64,000 bases of DNA from Pseudomonas sp. RIT-PI-S (GCF_025642975.1 NZ_JANZKJ010000016.1:1-64000), one strand, 5' to 3'. Positions 43,028-57,195 are shown, numbered from the stretch's first letter. Made by a program: numbers and translations. Notes: generated from the sequence alone by a model not told the origin.

Positions 43028-43049
43028 AAAAAGCCCCTGAACAGGGGCT
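43028..43049 (-). terminator. Terminator after tRNA-fMet
   Basis: AGCCCCTG (43032-43039) and CAGGGGCT (43042-43049) form a perfect 8-bp stem, followed on the minus strand by five Ts. It lies 11 bases past the tRNA 3' end and before the rimP leader, so most tRNA transcripts should stop here. Confidence 0.88.
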
Positions 43050-43059
43050 CCGCTGAAAC

Positions 43060-43136
<77 letters not shown>

Positions 43137-43195
43137 ACATAGCTGGCCCGAAAGTATACGGCTTCGGACCTGAACGGTCAATCAACAGCACTAGA

Positions 43196-43229
43196 ACAAG
43201 AAAGCCCGCACAAAATGCGGGCTTCTTGT
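43196..43229 (-). terminator. Hairpin terminator between tRNA-Leu and tRNA-fMet
   Basis: AAGCCCGCA (43202-43210) pairs with TGCGGGCTT (43216-43224) and the flanking ACAAG/CTTGT extends the stem by five more pairs. On the minus strand the 3' side is T-rich (TTTCTTGT) but interrupted. It lies five bases past the tRNA-Leu 3' end. Confidence 0.75.
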
Positions 43230-43233
43230 ATGT

Positions 43234-43319
43234 TGGTACCGAGAAGGGGACTCGAACCCCTACACCCTATGGGCACAACCACCTCAAGGTTGCGTGTCTA
43301 CCAATTCCACCACCTCGGC
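43234..43319 (-). tRNA. tRNA-Leu (anticodon GAG)
   Basis: An 86-nt class II tRNA with a long variable arm (TGTGCCCATAGGGTG-type). The acceptor stem GCCGAGG pairs with the 3' CTCGGT region, the anticodon loop TTGAGGT lies between CAACC and GGTTG, and CCA is encoded. The anticodon GAG reads CUC/CUU codons. It is 19 bases after secG, and the secG-tRNA-Leu arrangement is typical of gammaproteobacteria. Confidence 0.95.
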
Positions 43320-43338
43320 AAAACTCTTTGAAACCCTG

Positions 43339-43722
43339 TTACTTCTGCTCTTGAGCCGGAGGAACATCAGTAGTGTTCACGCCGCTTTTATGCTCTTGAA
43401 GCACCGGAACATCATCTGCTGCCGGCTTTTGCTGTGGCACTTCTAGAACCGCTGGATTAGGAAGACCTGCTTGACTCAACTGGTGAGCCTTTTCTTTAGC
43501 AAAGTAACCTAACCCTAAGCTGGTCAAGAAGAAACATGCAGCGAGTATACCAGTAAACTTACTCAGAAAGGTAGCGGAACCTTGGCTTCCGAACACAGTA
43601 TTTGAAGCTCCTGCGCCGAAAGATGCACCTGCTTCAGCACCTTTCCCCTGTTGCAGCAGCACGAGTACAACTACCCCAAGTGCGCCCAACAGATGAAACA
43701 CTACTACGACGTTTTCCAGCAT
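43339..43722 (-). CDS. secG: Preprotein translocase subunit SecG
   Basis: Small subunit of the SecYEG channel. 127 residues with two membrane segments (about 3-22, VVVVFHLLGALGVVVLVLLQQG; and 50-72) joined by a Gly/Ala-rich loop containing GAEAGASFGAGASNTVFGSQGSATFLSK-type sequence, then a hydrophilic tail rich in P, E and Q. ATG 43722 starts MLENVV. The longer frame to 43770 overlaps tpiA only. It lies 4 bases after the tpiA stop. Confidence 0.94.
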   Translation of the reverse strand: MLENVVVVFHLLGALGVVVLVLLQQGKGAEAGASFGAGASNTVFGSQGSATFLSKFTGILAACFFLTSLGLGYFAKEKAHQLSQAGLPNPAVLEVPQQKPAADDVPVLQEHKSGVNTTDVPPAQEQK

Positions 43723-43726
43723 CTTG

Positions 43727-44482
43727 TCAGCTTCCCGCGGCGCGACAGATCGCACCGAACTCATCTGCATTCAAGGCGGCACCACCAATCAGCCCCCCGT
43801 CGATATCCGGCATACGGAACAGCTCAGCCGCGTTGGCCGCCTTTACGCTGCCGCCGTACAAAAGTCGCACGCTTTGTGCAACTTCGGAATTACTGGCCGC
43901 CAGCCTGGCGCGGATGGCCTTGTGCACTTCCTGCGCCTGTTCGGGCGTTGCGGTCAAACCTGTGCCAATCGCCCAAACCGGCTCATAAGCAATAACTGCG
44001 CGGGAGAAAACCTCTACCCCAAGCGAGTCGATGACGCTGTCAAGCTGCGCTCCAACAACATCAAAGGTGCGCTCGGCCTCACGATCCTCGAGAGTTTCGC
44101 CTACACAGAGCACCGGGGTAAGCCCAGCTTCCTGCGCGGCTTTGAACTTGGCTACCAGTACGCTTTCGTCCTCGCCGATAATCTGCCTGCGTTCCGAGTG
44201 CCCGATAAGGACAAGAGAACAACCGACATCAACCAGCTGGCTCGCTGCCACTTCACCGGTCAAGGCACCAGGCCCAGACTGGGTCGCGACGTTCTGCGCA
44301 CCGACCGCAATGCTCACCTCTCGCAACGCTTCAACCGCTTCGCTGACGTGGAGGAATGTCGGGAAAATCGCGACCTCTACTGTCGCTGAAAACTCCTGAC
44401 TTTTCAACCCCTTGAGCAGCTCCGCCACGCTGGAGCGGGTACCGTTCATTTTCCAGTTACCAGCTACCATCAAGCGACGCAT
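43727..44482 (-). CDS. tpiA: Triosephosphate isomerase
   Basis: Interconverts dihydroxyacetone phosphate and glyceraldehyde-3-phosphate. 251 residues, TIM barrel, with Asn/Lys of AGNWKMNG at residues 8-15, catalytic His in LIGHSERRQ (near 97) and catalytic Glu in AYEPVWAIGTG (near 169), and the phosphate-binding LYGGSVK. All are present. ATG 44482 (MRRLMVAGNW) matches other Pseudomonas starts. It is transcribed after glmM, 75 bases away, and before secG. Confidence 0.97.
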   Translation of the reverse strand: MRRLMVAGNWKMNGTRSSVAELLKGLKSQEFSATVEVAIFPTFLHVSEAVEALREVSIAVGAQNVATQSGPGALTGEVAASQLVDVGCSLVLIGHSERRQIIGEDESVLVAKFKAAQEAGLTPVLCVGETLEDREAERTFDVVGAQLDSVIDSLGVEVFSRAVIAYEPVWAIGTGLTATPEQAQEVHKAIRARLAASNSEVAQSVRLLYGGSVKAANAAELFRMPDIDGGLIGGAALNADEFGAICRAAGS

Positions 44483-44557
44483 GCTTTACCTCGTCGGTCA
44501 AAGTGGGCGCAGATGTTACCCATAACAAATGCGGGTGGCAAGCCTTCGGCGAATCAT

Positions 44558-45895
44558 TCATGCACAAACTTCCTCTACAAGCTTGGCCAGCTCGTCTGCG
44601 TAACGACGCACCTGAGCTTCTTCATCGCCCTCGACCATAACCCGGACCAGCGGCTCGGTACCCGACTTGCGCAACAGTACCCGACCACGCCCTCCCATGG
44701 CCTCGGTTACGCGCTGGCAGGCTTGCTCCACCGCAGGATGCTCGACCGGGTCATGACCGCCACCGAAGCGTACATTGATCAGCACCTGCGGACATTTACG
44801 CAGGCCATGCCGAGCCTGGGAGAGCGTCTCTCCACGACGCTTGAGCGCCAGCAGCACTTGCAGCGCGGCGATGATCGCGTCGCCCGTAGTGGTGTGCTGC
44901 GAACAAACGATGTGGCCGGAATTTTCCCCACCGAGGGGCCAGTTGCGTTCGGCCATCTCCGCGATGACGTAACGATCGCCGACCTTGGCGCGGGTGAAAG
45001 GAATATCCTGGTCTTGCAAGGCCAGCTCCAGCCCCAGGTTACTCATCAACGTACCAACTACGCCGCCTTCGAGGCGCCCGCGCTCTTTAAGGTCGCGGGC
45101 GATGATGAACAGGAGTTCGTCGCCGTCGACGATGGCGCCGGTATGATCGACCATCAGCACGCGGTCACCATCGCCATCGAACGCTATGCCCATGTCGGCA
45201 TGGCCCAGCAATACTGCCGCCTGCAAAGCCTCCATGTGGGTCGAGCCGCAGCTTTCATTGATATTGAGACCATCTGGCTGGGCCGAGATGACAGTCACCT
45301 GGGCCCCCAGCTCGCGAAATACATTGGGAGCCACTTTGTAGGTTGCGCCGTGGGCGCAATCCACCACCAACTTAAGCCCAGCGAAATCCGTACTGGTAGG
45401 TACGCTGCTTTTGCAGAACTCGATATAGCGGCCGGCCGCGTCGTTAATGCGCGACACCTTGCCCAGGCTGCCGGACTCCGCCACGGTCATGGGCTGGTCC
45501 ATCAACTCCTCGATCATCAGTTCGATGTCGTCGGCAAGCTTGGTGCCTTGCCCCGAAAAGAACTTAATGCCGTTGTCGTGGTGCGGGTTATGCGAAGCAC
45601 TAATAACGATCCCCGCCTCGGCGTGGAAGGTACGCGTGAGGTAGGCAATGGCGGGCGTAGGCATCGGGCCCAACAGCAGCACGTCCGCGCCAGCAGCCGA
45701 GAGGCCAGCTTCCAGCGCAGACTCGAACATGTAACCGGAGATACGAGTGTCTTTGCCTACCAACACCCTGCAGGCTCCCATCTTGCGGAATGCCATGCCC
45801 GCGGCCCAACCAAGCTTGAGCATGAAATCGGGGGTAATAGGGTACTGACCGACCCGGCCACGAATGCCATCGGTGCCAAAATACTTTTTGCTCAT
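44558..45895 (-). CDS. glmM: Phosphoglucosamine mutase
   Basis: Converts glucosamine-6-phosphate to glucosamine-1-phosphate for UDP-GlcNAc, and so for peptidoglycan and LPS. 445 residues of the alpha-D-phosphohexomutase family. The serine that carries phosphate is in VISASHNPHHDNG (near residue 101), Mg is bound by DGDGDR (near 242), the substrate loop is GGENSGHI (near 325), and the C-terminal phosphate site is RKSGTEPLVRVMVEG. Start ATG 45895, 17 bases after folP, as in the conserved folP-glmM pair. Confidence 0.97.
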   Translation of the reverse strand: MSKKYFGTDGIRGRVGQYPITPDFMLKLGWAAGMAFRKMGACRVLVGKDTRISGYMFESALEAGLSAAGADVLLLGPMPTPAIAYLTRTFHAEAGIVISASHNPHHDNGIKFFSGQGTKLADDIELMIEELMDQPMTVAESGSLGKVSRINDAAGRYIEFCKSSVPTSTDFAGLKLVVDCAHGATYKVAPNVFRELGAQVTVISAQPDGLNINESCGSTHMEALQAAVLLGHADMGIAFDGDGDRVLMVDHTGAIVDGDELLFIIARDLKERGRLEGGVVGTLMSNLGLELALQDQDIPFTRAKVGDRYVIAEMAERNWPLGGENSGHIVCSQHTTTGDAIIAALQVLLALKRRGETLSQARHGLRKCPQVLINVRFGGGHDPVEHPAVEQACQRVTEAMGGRGRVLLRKSGTEPLVRVMVEGDEEAQVRRYADELAKLVEEVCA

Positions 45896-45912
45896 AAGTG
45901 CTCCGTTCGTTC

Positions 45913-46764
45913 TTATTCCGCCGCGTTGACCGCCGCAATCATGCGCACCACGTCCACAGTTTCAGCAACATCGTGCACGCGCAGGATCTTCGCGCCCTTG
46001 AACATGGCCATAGCAGCCAGCGCCAGGCTGCCGGCGAGGCGATCGTCAATCGGCTTGCCCAGGGTTTGGCCGACGATACTCTTGCGAGAAACTCCCACCA
46101 ACAGCGGCCGACCCAGCGCATCAAGCGCTTCTAGGCGCCTAAACAGGCTCAAATTGTGCGCATGAGTTTTGGCAAAGCCGAAGCCTGGGTCGAGGATAAT
46201 CCGCGACGCATCGATGCCTGCATTCTGACAGGCGAGCATTCGGTTCGCGAGAAAATCGGTCACTTCACCGACAAGATCGGTGTACTGGGGATTTTTTTGC
46301 ATATCGCCCGGTTCGCCCAGCATGTGCATCAGGCAAACCGCGGCGTCCGTCTGCGCTGCGGCCTCTAGCGCACCGGCACGCTGCAATGCACGCACGTCGT
46401 TGATCAGCCCCATGCCCAGGCCGGCGCACTCAAGCATGACCTCGGGGGTAGAGGTATCCACCGAGATGATGACGTTCAATTCCGAGGCGATCGCCTCTAC
46501 AACCGGGCAAACCCGGTCCAACTCCTCCTGTAACGAAACAGGCAGTGCACCTGGCCGGGTGGATTCACCCCCAACGTCGATAAGGTTGGCCCCTGCTTCA
46601 ACCATGCCGCGGGCATGGGCCAGCGCACGCTCCAGCCCTTTGAAGCGGCCACCGTCGGAGAAAGAATCTGGGGTAACGTTGAGAATACCCATCACGTGGG
46701 TACTGGATAAATCAAGAACCCGGTTGCCGCAAGGCAACCGGGTCGTGTGTAGCGAGGAACTCAT
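45913..46764 (-). CDS. folP: Dihydropteroate synthase
   Basis: Joins dihydropterin pyrophosphate to p-aminobenzoate; the target of sulfonamides. 283 residues, TIM barrel. Recognised by MGILNVTPDSFSDGG, GANLIDVGGESTRPGA, ISVDTSTPEV, LDPGFGFAKT and GVSRKS, all of the pterin- and pAB-binding loops. Start ATG 46764, only 8 bases after the ftsH stop. Works immediately after FolK (encoded at 23975-24472). Confidence 0.96.
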   Translation of the reverse strand: MSSSLHTTRLPCGNRVLDLSSTHVMGILNVTPDSFSDGGRFKGLERALAHARGMVEAGANLIDVGGESTRPGALPVSLQEELDRVCPVVEAIASELNVIISVDTSTPEVMLECAGLGMGLINDVRALQRAGALEAAAQTDAAVCLMHMLGEPGDMQKNPQYTDLVGEVTDFLANRMLACQNAGIDASRIILDPGFGFAKTHAHNLSLFRRLEALDALGRPLLVGVSRKSIVGQTLGKPIDDRLAGSLALAAMAMFKGAKILRVHDVAETVDVVRMIAAVNAAE

Positions 46765-46772
46765 GCGAGGCC

Positions 46773-48689
<1,917 letters not shown>

Positions 48690-48900
48690 TTCGCTACCCT
48701 CTGAAGCCAGTCTCTGAGACCTAGCGCCAGGCTTCGTATGATGTCCATCGGCCTAACTTACTACACAACCCTAGGCATGCGCAGACGCCGCTTGTAACGC
48801 TTTGTGAAACTTTTGACTGCGTAATACTCGCTTATGCTTCACGGCGACCACCATTTGAAAAAACCTATCGGCTACTGCAAGCGCGCCTTGAGTGTAGCCG

Positions 48901-49521
48901 TCAGCCTTTGAATCCGCGTGCCAGAAGGTATTGCTCGCGGGAACGATCCCGTGACGATAACGGTTTACGCATTTGAACCTTGTCGAACATCTGCCGAACG
49001 GTCTTGAGGTAGGTGTCGAACCCCTCGCCCTGGAAGATCTTGATCAAGAAATCGCCGCCCGGTTTCAATACCCGGCCAGCGAGGTCCAAGGCGAGTTCGC
49101 ATAGAAACATCGCCCGCGGCATGTCCACCGCGCTCAATCCACTCATATTGGGGGCCATGTCGGAAATAACAAGGTCTACCTCGTCACTGCCGACCGCTTC
49201 GAGAATCCGCGCAAGCACAGCCTCCTGGGTGAAGTCCCCCTGGATGAAGGTCACATCGGGGATGCTGTCCATTTCCAGGATGTCCGATGCGATCAGCCGC
49301 CCCTGGCCGCCGATCAACCGGCTGGTGACCTGAGACCAGCCACCGGGAGCCGCGCCCAGGTCGATGACGGACATACCGGGGCGAATGAGCCGGTCTTTTT
49401 CCTGGATTTCAAGCAGCTTGTAGCTGGCCCGCGAACGATAGCCATCCTTCTGCGCCATCTTCACGTAGGGGTCGTTGAAATGTTCTTTCAGCCAATTATG
49501 GCTTGTCTTGGAACGGGCCAC
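48901..49521 (-). CDS. rlmE: 23S rRNA (uridine(2552)-2'-O)-methyltransferase RlmE
   Basis: Also called FtsJ or RrmJ; methylates U2552 in the A-loop late in 50S assembly and is heat-inducible in E. coli. 206 residues, Rossmann-fold with the SAM motif VIDLGAAPGGWSQ (near 54-66), the catalytic K-D-K-E set spread through ASYKLLEI, ISDMAPNMSG, FLIKIFQG, and a basic RNA-binding N-terminus. Start GTG 49521. It is divergent from yhbY across 104 bases and precedes ftsH on the minus strand by 211 bases, the usual rlmE-ftsH order. Confidence 0.95.
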   Translation of the reverse strand: MARSKTSHNWLKEHFNDPYVKMAQKDGYRSRASYKLLEIQEKDRLIRPGMSVIDLGAAPGGWSQVTSRLIGGQGRLIASDILEMDSIPDVTFIQGDFTQEAVLARILEAVGSDEVDLVISDMAPNMSGLSAVDMPRAMFLCELALDLAGRVLKPGGDFLIKIFQGEGFDTYLKTVRQMFDKVQMRKPLSSRDRSREQYLLARGFKG

Positions 49522-49625
49522 TGGGCACCTCTGGATGGGGCGGCGTTGCGTGTCGCTGGGCTTAGCACCAGGCGCTCGGGTAAAATGGCCGCCGTTTCAT
49601 ACGGTTTCAATCAAAGGGTCAGATT

Positions 49626-49934
49626 ATGCCGCTCAATGCAGAGCAGAAAAAGCAATACAAATCCATCGGTCACCACTTAAAGCCGGTATTGATCGTCGCC
49701 GACAATGGCATTACCGAAGGTGTGGCGGCCGAGCTGGAGCGCGCCCTGGCCGATCATGAGCTGATCAAGATAAAGGTCAACATCCTGGATCGCGAGGAGC
49801 GCCTGGAGATGATTTCCAGCCTGTGCCAAGCGGGCCGCGCGGAGCTGGTGCAGGTAATCGGCAAGATGGCCTTGGTTTATCGGCGCAATCCTCAGCCCAA
49901 CAAGCAGCTGTCCAATATTCACCGCTTCCACTGA
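49626..49934 (+). CDS. yhbY: YhbY family ribosome assembly RNA-binding protein
   Basis: A 102-residue protein with a single CRM domain, which binds 50S precursors. The signature is visible: LNAEQKKQYKSIGHHLKPVL and ELIKIKVN with the GKMALVYRRNPQP C-terminal stretch, where IGKMALVYR corresponds to the conserved GxxxxxYR element. ATG 49626. It is divergent from rlmE, as in most gammaproteobacteria. Confidence 0.93.
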   Translation: MPLNAEQKKQYKSIGHHLKPVLIVADNGITEGVAAELERALADHELIKIKVNILDREERLEMISSLCQAGRAELVQVIGKMALVYRRNPQPNKQLSNIHRFH

Positions 49935-50098
49935 TCCCGCTATCGGCAGGGGCAAGCCATACGCTCATAGCCGGCTTGCCTAATGCCCCAGCGGCCGGGC
50001 TGACTCGCGACCAGGCGCAATACCGATTCAAGGCCTGCCACGAGCTAGCTCGGCGATAGCGGAGCAGCCGACCCCAGGTAAGGCCGGCCGCTATAAGG

Positions 50099-50571
50099 TC
50101 AGAGGTGCTCTACCTGAACGATCTCGTATTCGACGGGGCCGCTCGGGGTCTTCACCACGACGATGTCGCCTTCCTCTTTACCCACCAAAGCACGGGCGAT
50201 TGGAGAGCCTACGGAGATCTTCCCGGCCTTGATGTCAGCCTCGTCTTCTCCCACGATCTGATACTTGAGCCGCTCGTCGGTCTCGGTGTTGGCGATCTCC
50301 ACGGTGGTACCGAAGATCACTTTGCCGGTCGGTTCGATGGTGGTCACATCGATGACCACCGCATTCTGCAGGCGACCTTCGATGTCACGGATGCGCGCCT
50401 CCACCATGCCTTGCTGTTCGCGTGCAGCGTGATACTCGGCGTTTTCCTTCAGGTCTCCCAGTTCACGGGCAGTGCCGATGTCCTGGCTCAGCTTGGGCCG
50501 AACAACCTTGGTCAGGTGTGCGTGTTCTTCCTCCAGGGCGCGCGCGCCCTGGACGGTCATTGGGTATTTGA

Positions 50572-50575
<4 letters not shown>
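50099..50575 (-). CDS. greA: Transcription elongation factor GreA
   Basis: GreA enters the RNA polymerase secondary channel and stimulates transcript cleavage to rescue backtracked complexes. 158 residues: N-terminal coiled coil (about 1-75) with the acidic tip DLKENAEYHAAR, and a C-terminal FKBP-like domain. It begins in the carB stop codon (ATGA overlap), so it is the third gene of carA-carB-greA. Start ATG 50575 (MIKYPMTVQG). Confidence 0.97.
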
Positions 50576-53793
<3,218 letters not shown>

Positions 53794-53909
53794 GGTTGTC
53801 ACTCAAATCCGCGGATCGGTCGGCGGGCCCGGCGGGGCGAGCCACCTCGAACATTCAAGGGCGGCGCCAGGCCGCCCGGGCCCGGCCGCGCAGGCCAGGC
53901 AGTTGGCAG

Positions 53910-55046
53910 TTAGCGGCGCTTGGCCATGGCGTCGATGAAGCGGTCGAACAGCGGCGCGACGTCGGTCGGGCCCGGGCTCGCTTCTGGGTGGCCCTGGAAG
54001 CTGAACGCGTCCTTGTCGGTCAGCTCGATGCCCTGCAAGGTGCCATCGAACAGCGACTTGTGGATGGCCCGCACATTGCCCGGCAGGGTGCTTTCGTCTA
54101 CCGCGAACCCGTGGTTCTGGCTGGTGATCATTACCACGCCGGTGTCCAGGTCCTGGACCGGGTGGTTGGCACCGTGGTGCCCGGTTTCCATCTTGACGGT
54201 GCGGGCACCGGCGGCCAGGGCCAAAAGCTGGTGGCCCAGGCAGATGCCGAACACCGGGGTGGGCGTTTCGAGGATTTCCTGGATAGCCTTGATCGCGTAG
54301 TCGCAGGGCTCGGGATCGCCAGGTCCGTTGGACAGGAACACACCGTCGGGCTTGAGCGCGAGCACTTCGCTGGCCGGCGTCTGCGCCGGGACCACGGTCA
54401 GGCGGCAGCCACGGGCGACCAGCATGCGCAGGATGTTCAGCTTCACCCCGTAGTCATAGGCCACTACGTGATAAGGGAGCTCTTCGTCCTTGAGAATGGC
54501 ATGGGTGTCGGTCGCCAGCGCCCACACACCCTCACGCCATTGGTACGAATCCTTGGTGCTCACTTCCTTGGCCAGGTCCATGCCCTTCAGGCCAGGGAAG
54601 CCGCGGGCAGCGGCGATGGCTGCCTCTTCGGAGATGTCGTCACCGGCGAGGATGCAGCCGTTCTGGGCGCCTTTTTCACGCAACAGACGGGTCAGCCGGC
54701 GGGTATCGATGCCCGCGATGGCGACCACACCGTTGGCCTTTAGGTAATCGGAGAGGGATTGGGTGTTGCGCCAGTTACTGGCCACCAGCGGCAGGTCGCG
54801 AATCACCAGGCCCGCGGACCACACACGGTCGGCCTCGGCGTCGAGCGCGGTGGTGCCCGTGTTGCCAATGTGCGGGTAGGTCAGGGTGACGATCTGCTGG
54901 GCATAGGAAGGGTCGGTAAGGATTTCCTGATAGCCGGTCATTGCGGTGTTGAACACCACCTCTCCGACGGTCTGGCCGTCGGCTCCGATCGCTTCACCGC
55001 GAAAGATGCTGCCGTCGGCAAGGGCGAGTATGGCTGGCTTAGTCAA
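53910..55046 (-). CDS. carA: Carbamoyl-phosphate synthase small (glutaminase) subunit
   Basis: Hydrolyses glutamine and channels ammonia to CarB. 378 residues: N-terminal CPSase small-chain domain (FRGEAIGADGQTVGEVVFNTAMTGYQEILTDPSYAQQ) and a C-terminal class I glutamine amidotransferase domain with the nucleophile cysteine in PVFGICLGHQLL (near 268) and the His/Glu pair in GHPEASPGPTD. The start is TTG at 55046 with GGAGG 5 bases upstream. The leader between dapB and carA has a terminator-like hairpin and a short ORF, suggesting attenuation. Confidence 0.96.
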   Translation of the reverse strand: MTKPAILALADGSIFRGEAIGADGQTVGEVVFNTAMTGYQEILTDPSYAQQIVTLTYPHIGNTGTTALDAEADRVWSAGLVIRDLPLVASNWRNTQSLSDYLKANGVVAIAGIDTRRLTRLLREKGAQNGCILAGDDISEEAAIAAARGFPGLKGMDLAKEVSTKDSYQWREGVWALATDTHAILKDEELPYHVVAYDYGVKLNILRMLVARGCRLTVVPAQTPASEVLALKPDGVFLSNGPGDPEPCDYAIKAIQEILETPTPVFGICLGHQLLALAAGARTVKMETGHHGANHPVQDLDTGVVMITSQNHGFAVDESTLPGNVRAIHKSLFDGTLQGIELTDKDAFSFQGHPEASPGPTDVAPLFDRFIDAMAKRR

Positions 55047-55091
55047 GAAGACCTCCGATAAATCAAGCCTGAAAGGGCGATCGCAGGTTGT

Positions 55092-55195
55092 AAAAAAGCG
55101 GAGAGACGTATTGACACGTCGCCCCGCTTCTTCGTCGAATTATCTGCGCGCTTTTAGTGGACACACTAAAGCTGTAGCTTACAGAAAAGCGACAT
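55092..55195 (-). promoter_or_regulatory. Possible carA leader: 9-codon ORF followed by terminator hairpin
   Basis: A small reading frame runs from the ATG at 55195 to a TAG at 55166 (peptide MSLFCKLQL), with AGGTGG about 9 bases upstream. Further down a hairpin (AAGCGG 55096-55101 with CCGCTT 55124-55129, and GACGT with ACGTC inside) runs into a six-T tract on the minus strand, 46 bases before the carA start. Either it is a transcription attenuator for carAB or simply the dapB terminator. A promoter-like TTGAGC/TTTAAA pair at about 55216-55244 favours the first. Confidence 0.5.
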
Positions 55196-55241
55196 TTTGG
55201 TCCACCACCTGAACGCTTTAAATTCAAGGCGGTCAGGCTGC

Positions 55242-56045
55242 TCAACGCAAGTCGAGCACATCCTGCATGTCATACAGCCCCGCGGCGCGGCCATCGAGCC
55301 ACATCGCGGCACGCACCGCGCCCTTGGCGAAGGTCATGCGGCTAGAGGCCTTGTGGGTGATTTCCACGCGCTCGCCGTCGGCGGCGAACAGCACGGTATG
55401 GTCGCCCACCACATCGCCCGCGCGCACGGTCGCGAAGCCGATGGTCTGACGGTCACGGGCGCCAGTCTGGCCTTCCCGACCGTAGACGGCCACCTGCTGA
55501 AGATCACGACCCAGGGCATTGGCCACCACTTCTCCCATGCGCAGCGCGGTACCCGAGGGCGCGTCGACCTTGTGGCGGTGGTGCGCTTCCATGATCTCGA
55601 TATCCACCTCGTCGCCGAGCACGCGCGCGGCGGTGTCGAGCAACTTCAGGCACAAGTTCACGCCCACGCTGAAATTCGCCGCGAACACGATCGGGATTTC
55701 CTTGCCGGCTTCGGCCAGGCGCTCCTTTTCCTCGGTGCTGAAGCCGGTGGTCCCGATGATCATTGCCTTGCCAGCCTTGCGGCAGAACGCCAGATTTTTC
55801 AGGGTGACCGACGGATGGGTGAAGTCGATCAGCACGTCGAACTCTTCTGCCACTTTGGCCAGGTCCCCGGAGACCGGCACGCCGATCCGCCCCAGGGCAG
55901 CCAGCTCACCCGCATCGGCGCCTATCAAGGTGCTATCGGGCCGGTCAATGGCCGCGGTAAGCCCCGCGCCAGGGGTTTGCTGCACCGCTTCGACCAGGGT
56001 TTTCCCCATGCGGCCGGCGGCACCCATCACAGCTATACGTCGCAT
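55242..56045 (-). CDS. dapB: 4-hydroxy-tetrahydrodipicolinate reductase
   Basis: NAD(P)H-dependent reductase of the lysine/diaminopimelate pathway. 267 residues with the N-terminal Rossmann motif RIAVMGAAGRMGKTL, the catalytic EAHHRHKVDAPSGTALRMGE block near 155-175 with His and Lys, and the C-terminal dimer domain. I chose the ATG at 56045 (MRRIAVMG), which matches the family start, over the longer frame to 56084. It lies 25 bases after dnaJ; carA follows. Confidence 0.97.
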   Translation of the reverse strand: MRRIAVMGAAGRMGKTLVEAVQQTPGAGLTAAIDRPDSTLIGADAGELAALGRIGVPVSGDLAKVAEEFDVLIDFTHPSVTLKNLAFCRKAGKAMIIGTTGFSTEEKERLAEAGKEIPIVFAANFSVGVNLCLKLLDTAARVLGDEVDIEIMEAHHRHKVDAPSGTALRMGEVVANALGRDLQQVAVYGREGQTGARDRQTIGFATVRAGDVVGDHTVLFAADGERVEITHKASSRMTFAKGAVRAAMWLDGRAAGLYDMQDVLDLR

Positions 56046-56070
56046 CCGTGAATCCTTTTGATCGTTCGCT

Positions 56071-57195
56071 TCAGAGGTCGCCAAAGAAGCGCTTCATGCC
56101 CTCGAACCAGCCGCTTGCCTTGGGCGAGTTCGTGGTGTTGCCTTCCAACGAAGCACGGAACTCCTCGAGCAGTTCCCGTTGCCGACGGTCGAGGTTGACC
56201 GGCGTTTCCACCGCCACCCGGCACAACAGATCGCCAGGGGCGCCGCCGCGAACCGGGGCCACGCCTTTCCCGCGCAAGCGGAACTGCTTACCGGTCTGGG
56301 TGCCATCCGGGATTTTCAACTTGACCCGTCCATCGAGGGTGGGCACTTCCAGTTCGCCGCCGAGGGCTGCGTCCGTGAAGCTGATGGGCACTTCGCAGTA
56401 CAGGTTCTTGCCATCACGCTGGAAGATCGAGTGCTCACGCACATTGATCACCACATAGAGGTCACCCGTTGGGCCGCCCTGCGCACCCGCCTCGCCTTCG
56501 CCAGACAGGCGAATACGGTCGCCGGTGTCCACCCCTGGCGGCACCTTGACCGAAAGCGTCTTGAATTCTTCCACGCGACCTTCGCCGTGACACGCGTCGC
56601 AGGGGTCGGAAATCACCTTGCCCTGGCCATGGCAGCGCGGGCAGGTTTGTTGTACCGAGAAGAAGCCTTGCTGCATGCGCACCTGGCCGATGCCGGCGCA
56701 AGTGGGGCAAGTGATAGGCGCAGAGCCTTTTTTCGCGCCGCTGCCCTCGCAGACCTTGCAATTGACCAGGGTAGGCACGCGAATGCTGACGGTGGTGCCG
56801 CGCACCGCCTCTTCGAGGTCCAGCTCCAGGGTGTAGCGCAGGTCGCTCCCACGCTGGGCGCCGCCTCGGCTGCCGCCACGACCTCCACCGAAGAAGTCGC
56901 TGAACACATCACCAAAGATGTCGGAGAAATTGGCACCGCCAAAACCTGGCCCGCCGCCGCCCATCTGTGGATCTACACCGGCATGGCCGTACTGGTCGTA
57001 AGCAGCGCGCTTGCTGGCATCGGAGAGCACTTCATAGGCCTCGTTGGCCTCCTTGAAGCTCTCTTCCGCGGCCTTGTCACCCGGGTTGCGGTCGGGGTGA
57101 TGCTTCATCGCCAGGCGGCGATACGCCTTCTTCAGGTCGGCTTCGCTCGCGCCCCGCTCTACCCCTAGTACCTCGTAATAATCACGCTTAGCCAT
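56071..57195 (-). CDS. dnaJ: Chaperone protein DnaJ
   Basis: Hsp40 co-chaperone that delivers substrates to DnaK and stimulates its ATPase. 374 residues: J domain with HPD in MKHHPDRNPGDK, glycine/phenylalanine-rich linker (about 75-115), zinc domain with four CxxCxGxG repeats (CKVCEGSG, CPTCAGIG, CPRCHGQG, CDACHGEG), and the C-terminal substrate domain. Complete type I DnaJ. About 160 bases after dnaK, with a CGCGGGG/CCCCGCG hairpin (57275-57296) in the gap that may limit read-through. Confidence 0.97.
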   Translation of the reverse strand: MAKRDYYEVLGVERGASEADLKKAYRRLAMKHHPDRNPGDKAAEESFKEANEAYEVLSDASKRAAYDQYGHAGVDPQMGGGGPGFGGANFSDIFGDVFSDFFGGGRGGSRGGAQRGSDLRYTLELDLEEAVRGTTVSIRVPTLVNCKVCEGSGAKKGSAPITCPTCAGIGQVRMQQGFFSVQQTCPRCHGQGKVISDPCDACHGEGRVEEFKTLSVKVPPGVDTGDRIRLSGEGEAGAQGGPTGDLYVVINVREHSIFQRDGKNLYCEVPISFTDAALGGELEVPTLDGRVKLKIPDGTQTGKQFRLRGKGVAPVRGGAPGDLLCRVAVETPVNLDRRQRELLEEFRASLEGNTTNSPKASGWFEGMKRFFGDL

